Notes: a model not told the origin generated them from the sequence alone. Numbered from the stretch's first letter, positions 16,748 through 26,641 are shown. The stretch: 57,864 bases of DNA from Clostridiales bacterium (GCA_024689505.1 JAILDJ010000107.1:1-57864); one strand, 5' to 3'. Made by a program: numbers and translations.

Positions 16748-17820
16748 TACTCGAGATAATCCCGCAGCTTCTTGCTGCGGCTCGGATGACGCAGCTTACG
16801 CAGCGCCTTGGCTTCGATCTGACGGATACGCTCACGCGTGACGTTGAACTCTTTGCCCACTTCCTCCAACGTACGGGAACGCCCATCGTCCAGGCCGAAA
16901 CGAAGACGGAGTACCTTCTGCTCGCGGTCGGTCAATGTATCCAGGACTTCCAGCAGCTGCTCTTTCAGCAGTGTATAGGCCGCCGCGTCTGCCGGGATCA
17001 TCATTTCCTTATCCTCGATGAAATCGCCAAGATGGCTGTCTTCCTCCTCACCGATCGGCGTTTCCAGGGATACCGGCTCCTGGGCGATCTTCATGATCTC
17101 GCGCACCTTGCTGACGGGCATCTCCAGCTCTTCGGCGATCTCGTCCGGAGAAGGATCACGGCCCAATTCCTGCAGCAGCTGACGGGAGACACGGATCAAC
17201 TTGTTGATGGTCTCGACCATGTGCACGGGGATCCTGATGGTACGGGCCTGATCCGCGATGGCGCGAGTGATGGCCTGACGGATCCACCAAGTGGCATACG
17301 TACTGAACTTATATCCCTTCCGGTAGTCGAATTTTTCGACCGCCTTGATGAGTCCTAAGTTGCCCTCCTGGATCAGGTCCAGGAACAGCATGCCGCGGCC
17401 GACGTAACGTTTGGCGATACTGACGACCAGACGCAGGTTGGCTTCTGCCAGGCGCTTCTTGGCTTCCTCGTCACCATTTTCCATGCGGCGCGCCAGCTCG
17501 ATCTCCTCGTCTGCAGTCAGCAGAGGCACTTTACCGATCTCTTTCAGGTACATACGTACCGGATCGTCGATACTGATGCCATCAGGCAGGGAGATATCGA
17601 TCTTCTCCTCCTCGGTCTGATCCTCGTTGAATCCGATGACGTCGATGTTCTGGTTCTCCAGATACTCATAGACCGACTCCATCTGCTCGGCAGTCAGATT
17701 CATGTCCTGATAGACTTCGGCGATCTCCACGTGCTCCAGCACGTTCTTTTTCTTTTTCGCCATCTCGACAAGGATCTTCAGTTTTTCCCTGTACTTCTGC
17801 ATGTCGATCGTCTGTGTCAT
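16747..17820 (-). CDS. rpoD: Housekeeping RNA polymerase sigma factor (sigma-70/SigA)
   Basis: 357 residues, normal for SigA of Clostridia. Region 1.1 is short. Region 1.2 contains [17 protein letters not shown], region 2 carries [15 protein letters not shown] and the -10 element helix with [17 protein letters not shown], region 3 begins [10 protein letters not shown], and region 4 ends with [20 protein letters not shown], the -35-binding helix-turn-helix. It directs most transcription and recognises the consensus promoters seen across this window. Its ATG overlaps the dnaG TGA (ATGA), so the two are translationally coupled. Confidence 0.98.
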   Translation of the reverse strand: MTQTIDMQKYREKLKILVEMAKKKKNVLEHVEIAEVYQDMNLTAEQMESVYEYLENQNIDVIGFNEDQTEEEKIDISLPDGISIDDPVRMYLKEIGKVPLLTADEEIELARRMENGDEEAKKRLAEANLRLVVSIAKRYVGRGMLFLDLIQEGNLGLIKAVEKFDYRKGYKFSTYATWWIRQAITRAIADQARTIRIPVHMVETINKLIRVSRQLLQELGRDPSPDEIAEELEMPVSKVREIMKIAQEPVSLETPIGEEEDSHLGDFIEDKEMMIPADAAAYTLLKEQLLEVLDTLTDREQKVLRLRFGLDDGRSRTLEEVGKEFNVTRERIRQIEAKALRKLRHPSRSKKLRDYLE

Positions 17821-19619
17821 AGTACTGTGCCTCCTTCTGGCCGCAATCGGATACGCAGGGTATCCAGCGACTTTCGTTCATATATGATGTCCTGCATCGT
17901 ACGCAGGTCCTCAGAAGTTGCATTCTCCTCGGCCGTGAGCCGGGTCAGTTTTTCTTCCAGCGCCTTGCGCTTCACCGAGCGCACGGTCTCTGTAAGCAGT
18001 TTCTCCAGATTCTCCTGTGTATCCGGCAGACGCATCTGCACCAGGCGTGCGATCTTCTCCTGATCCTCAGGCTGATCTGCCAGGCTGATCAGATCCGCCT
18101 TCTGCACGAGTACGCCTTCTTCCTGATGTCGGAAGAGGCTGTCGGCCACCTGCGCATACAGATCATCCGCGCCATCCGGTCCCTTCAGATCCTCTATGCT
18201 GATATGCCGCCGCAAGAGCGGGATCAAATCCTGCCGGTGCATCATGACGCCCAGCAACTGCATCCGCGCGTCCGTCCGCGGCCCCTGTTCTTCCGTACGC
18301 GGCCGGTTCTGCCGGCGTTCCAGAAGGCCTGTGGTCCTGCGGATCTCCTCGACCTTTTTTGCCAGCAGCGCCGGATCCACTTTCAGCTTTTCAGCGGTAT
18401 CCTGGATATGGATCTGCCGCTCCAGATCGCTCTCGATCCCAGCCAACCGCTCGGCCATACCATTGACAGTGAGCACACGCCCATCGACCGTCGCGGTATT
18501 GTTTTCCTCCTCAAGGACCAGCATCTCGAAATCGATGGGGTTCATGGCCTTATCGATCAGCTCCTGGAAGGCTTCCGGCGGATTCTGCTTCAGGAACTCG
18601 TCCGGATCCTTCGCGCCGGGCACCCTGAGCACCCGCACTTTCAGTCCGGCCTGCTCCAAGATGGGGATGCCGCGCCGGGCCGCCTGTGTGCCCGCCTTAT
18701 CGCTGTCGTAGATGAGGACGACGTCGTTATAATATCGTTTGATCAGCAGGGCTTGCTCCTGCGTGAGCGCCGTGCCCAGGGAGGCTACGGCATTGTCGAA
18801 CCCTGCCTGATGCAGGGAAAGGACATCCATATATCCCTCGACCATGAGAGCTTCCTTGCGGCGGCTCTTTTTGGCCATCTGCATGGCATACAGGTTGCGG
18901 CGCTTATTGAAGACCTCCGTTTCCGGAGAATTCAGATACTTAGGTTCCCCCTGTCCCATGACACGGCCGCCGAAAGCGATGGTCTGCCCGGCCGTGTTGA
19001 AGATGGGAAACATGAGTCGGTTGAAAAAATAATCATAGACACGATTGCCGCGCACGGTGATGAGTCTTGCCTTTTCCATTTCCTCCGTCGTATAGCCCTT
19101 GGAGGACAGATAGCGGTACAGGCTGGCGGAACCGATCGGCGCGTACCCCAGGCCGAAGCGTTTGGCATATGTCTCTGTGACACCGCGCTGCTCCAGATAT
19201 TCCCTGGCTCTGACACCATCCGGCGTTTTGGCCAGCTGATAGTAGAAGAAACGGGCGGCCTCCCGGTTCATATCGTATAAGCGAGTACGGGCTTCGATAC
19301 GACGTTTTTCCTCCGGGGATAATTCCGCCTCCGGCAATGTGACACCTGCCCGGTCCGCCAGCTCCTTCAGCGCCTCGGGGAACGTCAGATTTTCCATTTC
19401 CATAAGGAAGGTGATAACGTTGCCGCCTTTATGGCACCCGAAGCAATAGAAGAATTGTTCCTTGGTATTGACGGAGAAGGATGGGGTCTTTTCGTTGTGG
19501 AAAGGACAGCAGCCAAAGTAATTGCTGCCTTTTTTCTGCAGCGAAACATAGCCGGAGACCAGACCCACGATATCGGTCCGCTCGCGCACGTCGCGTATGA
19601 TGTCTTCCGGATAATACAT
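17817..19619 (-). CDS. dnaG: DNA primase
   Basis: 600 residues. The N-terminal zinc-binding domain has [13 protein letters not shown] and [11 protein letters not shown] (CHC2-type ligands). The catalytic core holds the RNA-polymerase motif (residues ~135-230) and the TOPRIM domain with [15 protein letters not shown] and [14 protein letters not shown], which bind metal. The C-terminal ~150 residues are the helicase-interacting region. It makes RNA primers for replication forks. AAAGGAGGAG precedes the ATG; a 95-base gap separates it from addB. I found no convincing promoter in that gap. Confidence 0.98.
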   Translation of the reverse strand: MYYPEDIIRDVRERTDIVGLVSGYVSLQKKGSNYFGCCPFHNEKTPSFSVNTKEQFFYCFGCHKGGNVITFLMEMENLTFPEALKELADRAGVTLPEAELSPEEKRRIEARTRLYDMNREAARFFYYQLAKTPDGVRAREYLEQRGVTETYAKRFGLGYAPIGSASLYRYLSSKGYTTEEMEKARLITVRGNRVYDYFFNRLMFPIFNTAGQTIAFGGRVMGQGEPKYLNSPETEVFNKRRNLYAMQMAKKSRRKEALMVEGYMDVLSLHQAGFDNAVASLGTALTQEQALLIKRYYNDVVLIYDSDKAGTQAARRGIPILEQAGLKVRVLRVPGAKDPDEFLKQNPPEAFQELIDKAMNPIDFEMLVLEEENNTATVDGRVLTVNGMAERLAGIESDLERQIHIQDTAEKLKVDPALLAKKVEEIRRTTGLLERRQNRPRTEEQGPRTDARMQLLGVMMHRQDLIPLLRRHISIEDLKGPDGADDLYAQVADSLFRHQEEGVLVQKADLISLADQPEDQEKIARLVQMRLPDTQENLEKLLTETVRSVKRKALEEKLTRLTAEENATSEDLRTMQDIIYERKSLDTLRIRLRPEGGTVL

Positions 19620-19700
19620 TGCGCTCCTCCTTTCCAGACAAAGTCACTTTATATTTCTCCACGGATGTTGGATTTCCTTTTTCTTTATCACGGTTTCCAT

Positions 19701-19725
19701 AAAAAAGGAGCCCCTTAAGGCTCCT
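19701..19725 (-). terminator. Intrinsic terminator built into the addB stop codon
   Basis: On the minus strand AGGAGCC, then TTAAGGG, then GGCTCCT is followed by TTTTTTAT. The addB stop (19715-19717) lies in the loop, and the last Glu-Pro codons form the 5' arm. Confidence 0.82.
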
Positions 19726-22700
19726 CTTCGCGAATTTTTTTCCAAAAATCCTCTTTTGTGTGATTTCCCTTTGCATGGAAACGATCTTGTTCCCTGTCTA
19801 TATCCAGCCGACAAGCCCCTCTGAAGGCGCATTGCGCACAGGCTGGTTCCGTATACCCGGCACTTGCGATCGGGTTGGCATCGATATCCCCCTCAGCGAT
19901 ACGATCCGCCAGTGAGGCGGCCTTCGCCCGTGCGAAACGCCGCAGTTCCTCGAACTGCTCCTCCTGCACCACCCGGGATCTGGCATCCGGAGACCCATCT
20001 TTTTTCAGGGTGACGGGAATGATCATCGACTTGCCCTGGATCTCCTGATCCATCATTTCGATGATGTGCAGGTCATTCAGCACGATGCCGTCCAACCTGG
20101 CACTGGTCAGCACTTCTTTCAACTGTTCGATCTCCGATGCCTCGTAATTTCCTTTTTGCGTCTTAGGACTCAAGTGGAAATAGAAGATACCGGCCGGTCT
20201 GGCGTCGGTGGCTGCCTGCACCGCGTCCAGATAGATGGGCAGCTGCAGCCGCAGGCCTTCATAGATCTCCCATGGATCCCAGCCCGTGCTTCCGGATTTA
20301 TAATCCAGGATCCGGACGTACTCCTGTCCATCTTCCCGCAGCACATCGATCCGGTCGATCTTACCCATAAGATGCACGACACGTCCATCCTTCAGACGGA
20401 TCGGTAAGGCGCTCCCACTGCCTTCAGGACCTCCAAAAGTCCACTCGAAAGCTTCCGGATGGAAGGCCCCGCTCTGGATCTGTCGGCGCAGGATCATGAT
20501 GGCACGTTCCGCTGTGGACCGGAGTTTGTTCCAGTAATACTGATACCGACTGCTGGTCTGATATCTGGCAAAAGCTTCGCTTTGTTCATCCAACAGCGTT
20601 TGCATTACGGCATCGATCTTCTCCGTGCCGATGGTGCCCTGCCCTTCCAATTGAGGTCCGATCTTTTCCAGCAAGGCATGTAGCACATTGCCATCATCCA
20701 GCGGCCGGATACTCAGGACTTCCCGCTCCTTCAAAGCCAGTCCATAGTTGAAGAAATAGGCCAAAGGACACCTTGCGTACTGCTCCAATTGACTCACGCT
20801 TACGGATCTGGTGGACAATCCCAAAAGTTCCCATAATAAGTCATCTTCCAGCGTCTCCTGAGGGGCGTGGTCCTTCGTGCCCGCAGCAATGACGTCCAGG
20901 ATCGGTCCCTGGTCATGCTGCGCCAACCAACGGATGACCGTCTGCTGCACTTCTTCCGGATACCGGCCTTTGGCCAGCTGATCGATCAGCCAGTTGGGAT
21001 GCATGGCCCGCGGCCAGCCTTTCGTGTACAACGACTCTTTGGTAAAGAGCATCTCCAACCGCTGCACATAAGAAGATGGACGGCGACCCTGTCCCTTGGA
21101 ATCTGCCGTAGCATATGTAAAACTGATCTTCTCCTCCGCTTTGCCAAGAATATTGTACAAATGGAATGCCTGGTCCCCGGTCTTCAGGCCACGATCCGCC
21201 GCCAGGTCATGGAACGTTGCCAGACTGCGCCGTTCATGATCTGTCAGAAGGCCTGGGTCCTCTGGTACGGATGGAAAATACTCATCCTGGAAGCCCGCAA
21301 CATACAGACTGCGCGCATGAGAGATACGGGAACGCTCCGGATCCGCGACCTGCACCTGATCCGGCGTCGGGGGAACGAGCCCTAGTTTGCTCTGTCCAAA
21401 ACCTGTCGTAAGGATCTCACAGAATCCCGCAAGATCCGTTCGTTCCTGGCCTAGTACTGCATCCAGCTGCTCAAGAACCGAGCAGATCCGCTCATATACT
21501 TGTTCATGGATACTCTGTCGGATCCGTTGCCCCGATTCAGCAAAAGCCTCCGCCTGGGTCTGCAACTGTTCCTTCAGCCGCAGCGTCTCTAAAACTTGCT
21601 CCAGCGTCTGTGTATAGAATAGGATCGTACCCTCCGCAGCACTCAGCTTCTGCAGCAGTTCGAACAGATGCTCTGTCAATGTCCTGGTCTGGAGATCTCC
21701 ACTGATCCCCAGGAATGCTTCTTTATAGATCCGCAGACCGCGCCAGCCCCGCGACAGCGCCTGATTCTCCATTGTATCGATGGCCTCGCGCTCGTACGGA
21801 AGAAAACCGGATTTTGCCCACGCGAAGACCGTATCATAGGAAAAACCACGCACCAGCATCTGCAGCATATCTTCGATCAATCGGACGGCCGGATGATCCT
21901 GCATTTCAACGCGTCGGTCCAAGAAGACCGGGATCTGGTACCGATCGGCCAATCGCTCCAATAGGGGCGTGTAATCGCCGGATCCCAACAGGATCGCGAT
22001 GTCACCGTAAGCATACCCGCGTTTACGTACGTCCGTCTCGATCTGAGACAAGATCCACTCGATCTCCTGATCCGGACGCTCCGCCTTGTAGACGTGCACC
22101 CGTTCCGCCTGTCGCTGGGGGTCCTGCAAGGCAGTTTCAGGCCAGAGATACGTCGTCAGGTACTGCAGTTCCTCGGCACCATAGGCCTGGTCCATCCAAC
22201 GCACCTTACCATGTATGCCCATGTCTCTGAGATGCTTCAGGATCTTCTGCGATTGATAATACATGGCCCCGGGCTGCGGTGCGGGGACCTCCCAGTCCTT
22301 ACGTGTACAGGGCAAGGTCATGCACACCCTACGTGCTTTTTCGAATAATCTGGCCAACACTTCATATTGCTGCGGCGTGAATCCGAAGAAATCATCCAAA
22401 TAGATATCCGCCCCGTCCAGCAGCTCGGATCGTGGGATCTGCTCCGCCAGCAGATCCAACAAACGCTCTGAAGGGATCGTCTCCGCGCTTGTTTTTTCAC
22501 AGAAGGCCGTGTACAAAACGCGGATATCATGCAGTTTGCGATACAGTGTCCCCTCCGGGTCCAAAGAACCGCTGATCTCTTCCAGCACCTTCGCGTCGAT
22601 CCGGTACTGGAACATCTCCGTCAGCATGATCTTCAACTGGCCGATAAATCCCCTGTGCCGGATCTCGGATCCATAGTACAGTAGTTCATCTTTATGATCC

Positions 22701-22999
22701 AACGCCGTCTTATATAGGAGCATGGATTTCCCCATATCATCCAGCGTCTGGCAGGTGTCCGCTCCTGTCTCCTGCAGGATCCGGTATGCCAAACGATTGA
22801 AGCTCAAGATCTCGACCTGCAGGATCCCACCGCGTGGATGCATCTCCAGCAGATCCCGCTGCGCCATCAATGTTGCCTGCTCAGGCACGATGTAAATGAT
22901 CCGCTGCTCCGGCTCCTGCATCGTCGTTTCGATGATCTGATTTCTCAGGCAAGTCGTTTTCCCGCTGCGGCCAGGACCGGCTATGATTTTAAACTCCAA
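19715..22999 (-). CDS. addB: ATP-dependent helicase/nuclease subunit B (AddB)
   Basis: 1094 residues from a TTG at 22999. I chose it because GGGAG lies 7 bases upstream and the resulting protein starts MEFKIIAGPGRSGKT, as AddB proteins do; the ATG at 23026 has no ribosome binding site and overlaps the degV promoter. Walker A is GPGRSGKT. The C-terminal nuclease domain has YARCPLAYFFNYGL and the DYKSG motif (RILDYKSGSTGWDP). The cysteine cluster ACAQCAFRGAC fits the iron-sulfur staple of AddB. AddAB repairs double-strand breaks by end resection. Normally addA follows directly; here a terminator does. Confidence 0.93.
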   Translation of the reverse strand: MEFKIIAGPGRSGKTTCLRNQIIETTMQEPEQRIIYIVPEQATLMAQRDLLEMHPRGGILQVEILSFNRLAYRILQETGADTCQTLDDMGKSMLLYKTALDHKDELLYYGSEIRHRGFIGQLKIMLTEMFQYRIDAKVLEEISGSLDPEGTLYRKLHDIRVLYTAFCEKTSAETIPSERLLDLLAEQIPRSELLDGADIYLDDFFGFTPQQYEVLARLFEKARRVCMTLPCTRKDWEVPAPQPGAMYYQSQKILKHLRDMGIHGKVRWMDQAYGAEELQYLTTYLWPETALQDPQRQAERVHVYKAERPDQEIEWILSQIETDVRKRGYAYGDIAILLGSGDYTPLLERLADRYQIPVFLDRRVEMQDHPAVRLIEDMLQMLVRGFSYDTVFAWAKSGFLPYEREAIDTMENQALSRGWRGLRIYKEAFLGISGDLQTRTLTEHLFELLQKLSAAEGTILFYTQTLEQVLETLRLKEQLQTQAEAFAESGQRIRQSIHEQVYERICSVLEQLDAVLGQERTDLAGFCEILTTGFGQSKLGLVPPTPDQVQVADPERSRISHARSLYVAGFQDEYFPSVPEDPGLLTDHERRSLATFHDLAADRGLKTGDQAFHLYNILGKAEEKISFTYATADSKGQGRRPSSYVQRLEMLFTKESLYTKGWPRAMHPNWLIDQLAKGRYPEEVQQTVIRWLAQHDQGPILDVIAAGTKDHAPQETLEDDLLWELLGLSTRSVSVSQLEQYARCPLAYFFNYGLALKEREVLSIRPLDDGNVLHALLEKIGPQLEGQGTIGTEKIDAVMQTLLDEQSEAFARYQTSSRYQYYWNKLRSTAERAIMILRRQIQSGAFHPEAFEWTFGGPEGSGSALPIRLKDGRVVHLMGKIDRIDVLREDGQEYVRILDYKSGSTGWDPWEIYEGLRLQLPIYLDAVQAATDARPAGIFYFHLSPKTQKGNYEASEIEQLKEVLTSARLDGIVLNDLHIIEMMDQEIQGKSMIIPVTLKKDGSPDARSRVVQEEQFEELRRFARAKAASLADRIAEGDIDANPIASAGYTEPACAQCAFRGACRLDIDREQDRFHAKGNHTKEDFWKKIREEEP

Positions 23000-23019
23000 T
23001 GAAGAACTCCCTTCGGTTA

Positions 23020-23048
23020 TTGTCATCTAATCCATTTTGTGTTATAAT
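23020..23048 (+). promoter_or_regulatory. Promoter of degV
   Basis: TTGTCA (23020-23025), 17 bases, TATAAT (23043-23048). The -10 lies in GTGTTATAATACAC, which is nearly palindromic and could also supply a minus-strand -10 for addB. Confidence 0.8.
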
Positions 23049-23111
23049 ACACCTGTTTAGGAGTGTATCATACATTACACGAACTGTCAAAAACGTTGAA
23101 AGGAATCTACT

Positions 23112-23999
23112 ATGTCCGATTACATCATCACTTGTTGTTCCACTGCGGACCTGCCGCAGTCCTACTTTGATGAGCATCATGTCCCTTATGTCTGCTTCCA
23201 TTACACCATGAATGGGCAGGAATATCCTGATGATCTTGGCAAGACCATTCCGTTTGACAAATTTTATAAATTGATCGAAGAAGGCGCCATGCCGACCACC
23301 AGCCAGGTCAATGTCGACCAGTATCAGGCTTTTTGGGAGCCCCTTCTTAAGGAAGGCAAAGACGTCCTCCATCTGGCACTGTCCAGCGGCATCTCCGGCA
23401 GCGTCAATTCTGCCCGTCTGGCCGCAGAAAACATGCAGGAACTCTATCCTGAGCGCCGCATCGTGGTCATCGACTCTTTGGCGGCTTCCAGCGGTTTCGG
23501 TCTTTTGGTCGCAGAAGCTGTTGAGCGCAAGGAAAACGGTGCATCCATGGACGAGGTCATCTCCTGGATCAACGATAACAAACTGCTGCTCCATCATTGG
23601 TTCTTCTCCACCGATCTTACCAGCTACATCCGCGGCGGCCGCGTTTCCAAAGCCTCCGGTTTCTTCGGCACCATCCTGAAGATCTGCCCCCTTCTGAACG
23701 TCAATGATGAAGGTAAGTTGATCCCCCGTTTCAAGATCCGCACCAAGAAGAAAGTCATCGAGGAGATCGTGCATCAAATGGAACTGCACGCACAGGACGG
23801 TCATGATTATACCGGCCGCGTCTTCATGTGCCAGTCTGCTTGCTATGAGGATGCCCGTGAAGTAGCCAACCTGGTCGAAGCCCGTTTCCCGAAAATGAAG
23901 GGCAAAGTCATGATCAACAACATCGGCGGCGTCATTGGCGCCCATACCGGTCCGGGTACCGTCGCACTGTTCTTCTTTGGGGACAAACGTACTGCATGA
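23112..23999 (+). CDS. DegV family fatty-acid-binding protein
   Basis: 295 residues, the full length of the two-domain DegV fold. Family hallmarks visible are an N-terminal STADLP after a beta strand, PTTSQVNVDQY with the conserved Thr-Ser that contacts the fatty acid carboxylate, LSSGISGSVNSA, and VIDSLAASSGFGLLV. Firmicutes DegV/FakB proteins deliver fatty acids to the kinase FakA. No fakA-like gene is beside it, so whether it works as FakB is unknown. It has its own promoter and ends at a strong hairpin; AAGGA lies upstream of the start. Confidence 0.92.
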   Translation: MSDYIITCCSTADLPQSYFDEHHVPYVCFHYTMNGQEYPDDLGKTIPFDKFYKLIEEGAMPTTSQVNVDQYQAFWEPLLKEGKDVLHLALSSGISGSVNSARLAAENMQELYPERRIVVIDSLAASSGFGLLVAEAVERKENGASMDEVISWINDNKLLLHHWFFSTDLTSYIRGGRVSKASGFFGTILKICPLLNVNDEGKLIPRFKIRTKKKVIEEIVHQMELHAQDGHDYTGRVFMCQSACYEDAREVANLVEARFPKMKGKVMINNIGGVIGAHTGPGTVALFFFGDKRTA

Positions 24000-24001
24000 C
24001 C

Positions 24002-24047
24002 TTAAGACCCGCGTATACAGCATCACTTTGCTGTACGCGGGTCTTAT
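24002..24047 (+). terminator. Hairpin terminator after degV
   Basis: TAAGACCCGCGTA..ACAGC pairs with GCTGTACGCGGGTCTTA (17 bp with a two-base bulge). The T tail is weak (TTATCATATCC), so some read-through into the sugar kinase operon is possible. Confidence 0.65.
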
Positions 24048-24085
24048 CATATCCAGTCGAATTTTATTATCAGGAGGCGGTCTCC

Positions 24086-25030
24086 ATGTATCTGGCAGTC
24101 GATGGCGGCGGTTCCAAGATTCATGCTTTGGTTTTTGATGCTGATCTGCACTTGCTCAGGCAAGGATGCTCCGGGGGTGTCAACACAACGCAGAATGCAC
24201 CAGAGAGCGTTCTTATGCATATTCGTGCATGTCTGGATCAGGTTCTTTCAGGGATCCCGGCAATTGAAGAAGCCTTTGTCATTTTTGTCGGTGACAAAAC
24301 TCTTTTCTCCCAGGAATTGAAATCTCGTGTGTCCGTTGGATCATTGCATTTCTATGATGAAGCTAAAGCCGGTCTGTTAGCCGGATCCGGCCGTACAGAA
24401 GGACTTCTTGCGATTTCAGGTACCGGTTCCGATGTCTTCTATTTAGGCAAACAAGATCGCCAGATCGTGGGCGGATGGGGCATCGTGCTGGGAGATCAAG
24501 GCAGTGGTACCTGGATCGGATTACAGGCGATCCGGCGTGTCATCCGGGCATTGGATGGCTGGGGGCCGAACACTTTGCTCACGCCACTGCTGCTCTCTCA
24601 TTTTGATGCCACAGACGCACCACGGCGCATCATCAGCGCCGTACATGGTGCACCGGCGCCCTTTCCTGTGATCGCCAGTCTGGTACCGATCGTAGCTGAC
24701 GCTGCCAGGCAAGGGGATCCACATGCGCTGAAGATCTTTGCAGATGCGGGACTGGCACTGGGCAAGCAGATGCTGACCTTGCTCTCGCATCTGGCCGAGA
24801 TCCCAGAACCGTTGATCACCTTATGCGGCGGTGCCTGGAAAGCACATCCTTTGATGTTTGAAACGTTCTGTCAGACTGTTCAGGAAGTGTATCCTCAAAT
24901 GGTGATCCAACGGCCATGGTTTGAACATGTCCTTGCCGGCCCGATGGAGCTTTTGCTCCGTCAAGGTCTTTCGCGCGACGAAGCCCGCGCACGCTTACAA
25001 TCTGCTTTTCCCAAGGAGGTCCTCTCATGA
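24086..25030 (+). CDS. BadF/BadG-type ATPase, N-acetylglucosamine kinase-like
   Basis: 314 residues from the ATG at 24086, picked because CAGGAGGCGG lies just upstream and the product then starts MYLAVDGGGSKIHALVFD, the phosphate-1 motif of the ASKHA fold. Further motifs are SGTGSDVFYLG, a GGWGIVLGDQGSGTWIG loop and LCGGAW. These fit eukaryotic-type N-acetylglucosamine kinases within BadF/BadG/BcrA. It probably phosphorylates an amino sugar or related sugar. Its stop overlaps the next start (ATGA), and two SIS proteins follow, which supports sugar phosphate metabolism. No transporter or hydrolase is adjacent. Confidence 0.82.
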   Translation: MYLAVDGGGSKIHALVFDADLHLLRQGCSGGVNTTQNAPESVLMHIRACLDQVLSGIPAIEEAFVIFVGDKTLFSQELKSRVSVGSLHFYDEAKAGLLAGSGRTEGLLAISGTGSDVFYLGKQDRQIVGGWGIVLGDQGSGTWIGLQAIRRVIRALDGWGPNTLLTPLLLSHFDATDAPRRIISAVHGAPAPFPVIASLVPIVADAARQGDPHALKIFADAGLALGKQMLTLLSHLAEIPEPLITLCGGAWKAHPLMFETFCQTVQEVYPQMVIQRPWFEHVLAGPMELLLRQGLSRDEARARLQSAFPKEVLS

Positions 25031-25767
25031 GCGCGATCCAGACTTACCTTTCCAACATCCATGAGATCCTGCAAAAGGTCGAAGAAACACAGGGATCTGT
25101 CATGGAAGCAGCAGCTCAGGCCATGGCTCAGGCCACACTGACCGGGCACAACATTTTCGCCTTTGGCTGCAGCCATGCCGGCCTGCTTGCCTTTGAACTG
25201 TATTACCGGACGGGAGGGATGGCCACGATCAATCCTGTACGTGCTCCAGGCTTATACCTGGACGTCGATCCTGCACCATTTACAAGCCAGATCGAGCGTC
25301 TGCCGGAATATGGCCGTTTGATCTGCGATCAAAAACCGATCGGCCTCGGCGATGTCGTGATCGTACATTCCGTCTCCGGCCGCAATACTGTGACTGTAGA
25401 TTTTGCCCTGCGCTGCAAAGAAAAACAAGCGACTGTCATTGCACTGACCTCCGTCGCCACAGGAAGGGAGATCCCCTCCCGACACCCTTCAGGCAAGCTT
25501 TTGATGGACGTTGCAGATATCGTCATCGATAATTGCGGCTGTGTCGGTGATGGATCTGTCACGATTGCGGGCGTTCCGGAAAAAGTCGGGCCAACCTCAA
25601 CAGCCGTAGGTGCCGCGATCCTCAATGCTGTCATGACACGTGCTGTCGAATTGATCACGGAATCCGGCGGAACGGCTCCGATCTTCATCTCCGCTAACGT
25701 ACCGGGCGGTGATGCACATAACAAGACCATGTTGGAAACCTATAAAGATCATATTTTCTATATCTGA
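25027..25767 (+). CDS. SIS-domain phosphosugar-binding protein, copy 1 (COG4821-like)
   Basis: 246 residues, a single sugar isomerase (SIS) domain. Signature pieces are NIFAFGCSHAGLLAFEL near residue 40, VIVHSVSGRNTVTVDFAL, with the Ser-rich loop that grips a phosphate, and the family ending FISANVPGGDAHNK. Members of this uncharacterised group bind or isomerise phosphosugars. It is translationally coupled to the upstream kinase and followed 18 bases later by a paralogue. A plausible job is to act on the kinase's product. MurQ and GmhA are relatives but neither fits in full. Confidence 0.8.
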   Translation: MSAIQTYLSNIHEILQKVEETQGSVMEAAAQAMAQATLTGHNIFAFGCSHAGLLAFELYYRTGGMATINPVRAPGLYLDVDPAPFTSQIERLPEYGRLICDQKPIGLGDVVIVHSVSGRNTVTVDFALRCKEKQATVIALTSVATGREIPSRHPSGKLLMDVADIVIDNCGCVGDGSVTIAGVPEKVGPTSTAVGAAILNAVMTRAVELITESGGTAPIFISANVPGGDAHNKTMLETYKDHIFYI

Positions 25768-25785
25768 TATCAGAGAGGTATCTTC

Positions 25786-26517
25786 ATGCTACTGGATAAG
25801 TATAATGAACGGTTGGATCAACTGATCGAGAAGGTCCGTACGACCCAACGGGACAATATCATCACTGCTGGTCATATGATCGCAGAAACGATCGAAAAGG
25901 GAGGTAATGTTTACCTTTCGAAGATCTGCCATGAAATCGAAAATGATCTGATCTACCGCGGCGGCGGACCGATCTTCTACAAACACTTTTCCTACGGGAT
26001 GCAGGTCGAGAAAAAGGCCCGCGTCAGGGATCGGTCTGATCTGGACACATCCGTCTGGGGCATGGCTTCCTATGCATTGAAGATGTCCGACATGCGGCCG
26101 GGCGATCTGTTAATGGTAAGTTCCGTTTCAGGGCGGACAGTCAGCACTGTTGATCTTGCCTATGAAGCAAAGAAATTCGGTATCCAGGTGATCGCTTTCA
26201 TGTCTATGGAGTATGCTGCGGCTGTAGCACCTGTGCATCCATCCGGCAAGAAACTCTATGAAATGGTCGATCTGGTCATGGACAACTGTGCCCCTGCGGC
26301 TGAAGCCATGATGGAAGTACCCGGCATCGAAGCCCATTACGCAGCCGCCAGTGGTATCGCCAGTGATATCCTGCTCTGGAGCATGACCACGGTCGCCGTC
26401 GAAACCTTGATGGAACACGGCATCACGCCTGGCATCCTCAAAAGCGCCAACTTTCCAGGGGGAAATGACTATAACAAGACTGTGATCGAACCTCACTATG
26501 ACCAATACGGATGGTAA
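25786..26517 (+). CDS. SIS-domain phosphosugar-binding protein, copy 2
   Basis: 243 residues, paralogous to the preceding protein along its whole length: SSVSGRTVSTVDLAYEAKK, HPSGKKLYEMVDLVMDNCAP and SANFPGGNDYNK line up with the same segments there. The N-terminal half differs more, with a GGGPIFYKHFSYGM loop replacing the CSHAGLL stretch. The two may form a heteromeric enzyme or act on successive intermediates. A GAGAGG ribosome binding site precedes it. It is the last gene before a long bidirectional hairpin. Confidence 0.78.
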   Translation: MLLDKYNERLDQLIEKVRTTQRDNIITAGHMIAETIEKGGNVYLSKICHEIENDLIYRGGGPIFYKHFSYGMQVEKKARVRDRSDLDTSVWGMASYALKMSDMRPGDLLMVSSVSGRTVSTVDLAYEAKKFGIQVIAFMSMEYAAAVAPVHPSGKKLYEMVDLVMDNCAPAAEAMMEVPGIEAHYAAASGIASDILLWSMTTVAVETLMEHGITPGILKSANFPGGNDYNKTVIEPHYDQYGW

Positions 26518-26552
26518 AAGATGTTCCGGAAGCTTTTCTAAAGAACAAAAAT

Positions 26553-26637
26553 AGGGTCCTGTTCATATTGACCTCATTCGCTAGTTCGCTGACACGAAAA
26601 TCGCTCATGAGGTCATATGAACAGGGCCCTTTTATTT
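26553..26637. terminator. Unusually long bidirectional stem-loop terminator
   Basis: AGGGTCCTGTTCATAT(T)GACCTCAT pairs with ATGAGGTCATATGAACAGGGCCCT, about 24 bp with one bulge and one wobble. A 29-base loop has some internal pairing. T-rich tails lie on both sides (TTTATTTTTC plus strand; TATTTTTGTTC minus strand). It serves the SIS operon and the S1 gene. Confidence 0.85.
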
Positions 26638-26641
26638 TTCT

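Noticed and set aside
23000-23026. ATG start for addB at 23026
   Set aside because: No binding site, overlaps the degV promoter; TTG at 22999 has GGGAG and gives the usual AddB start.
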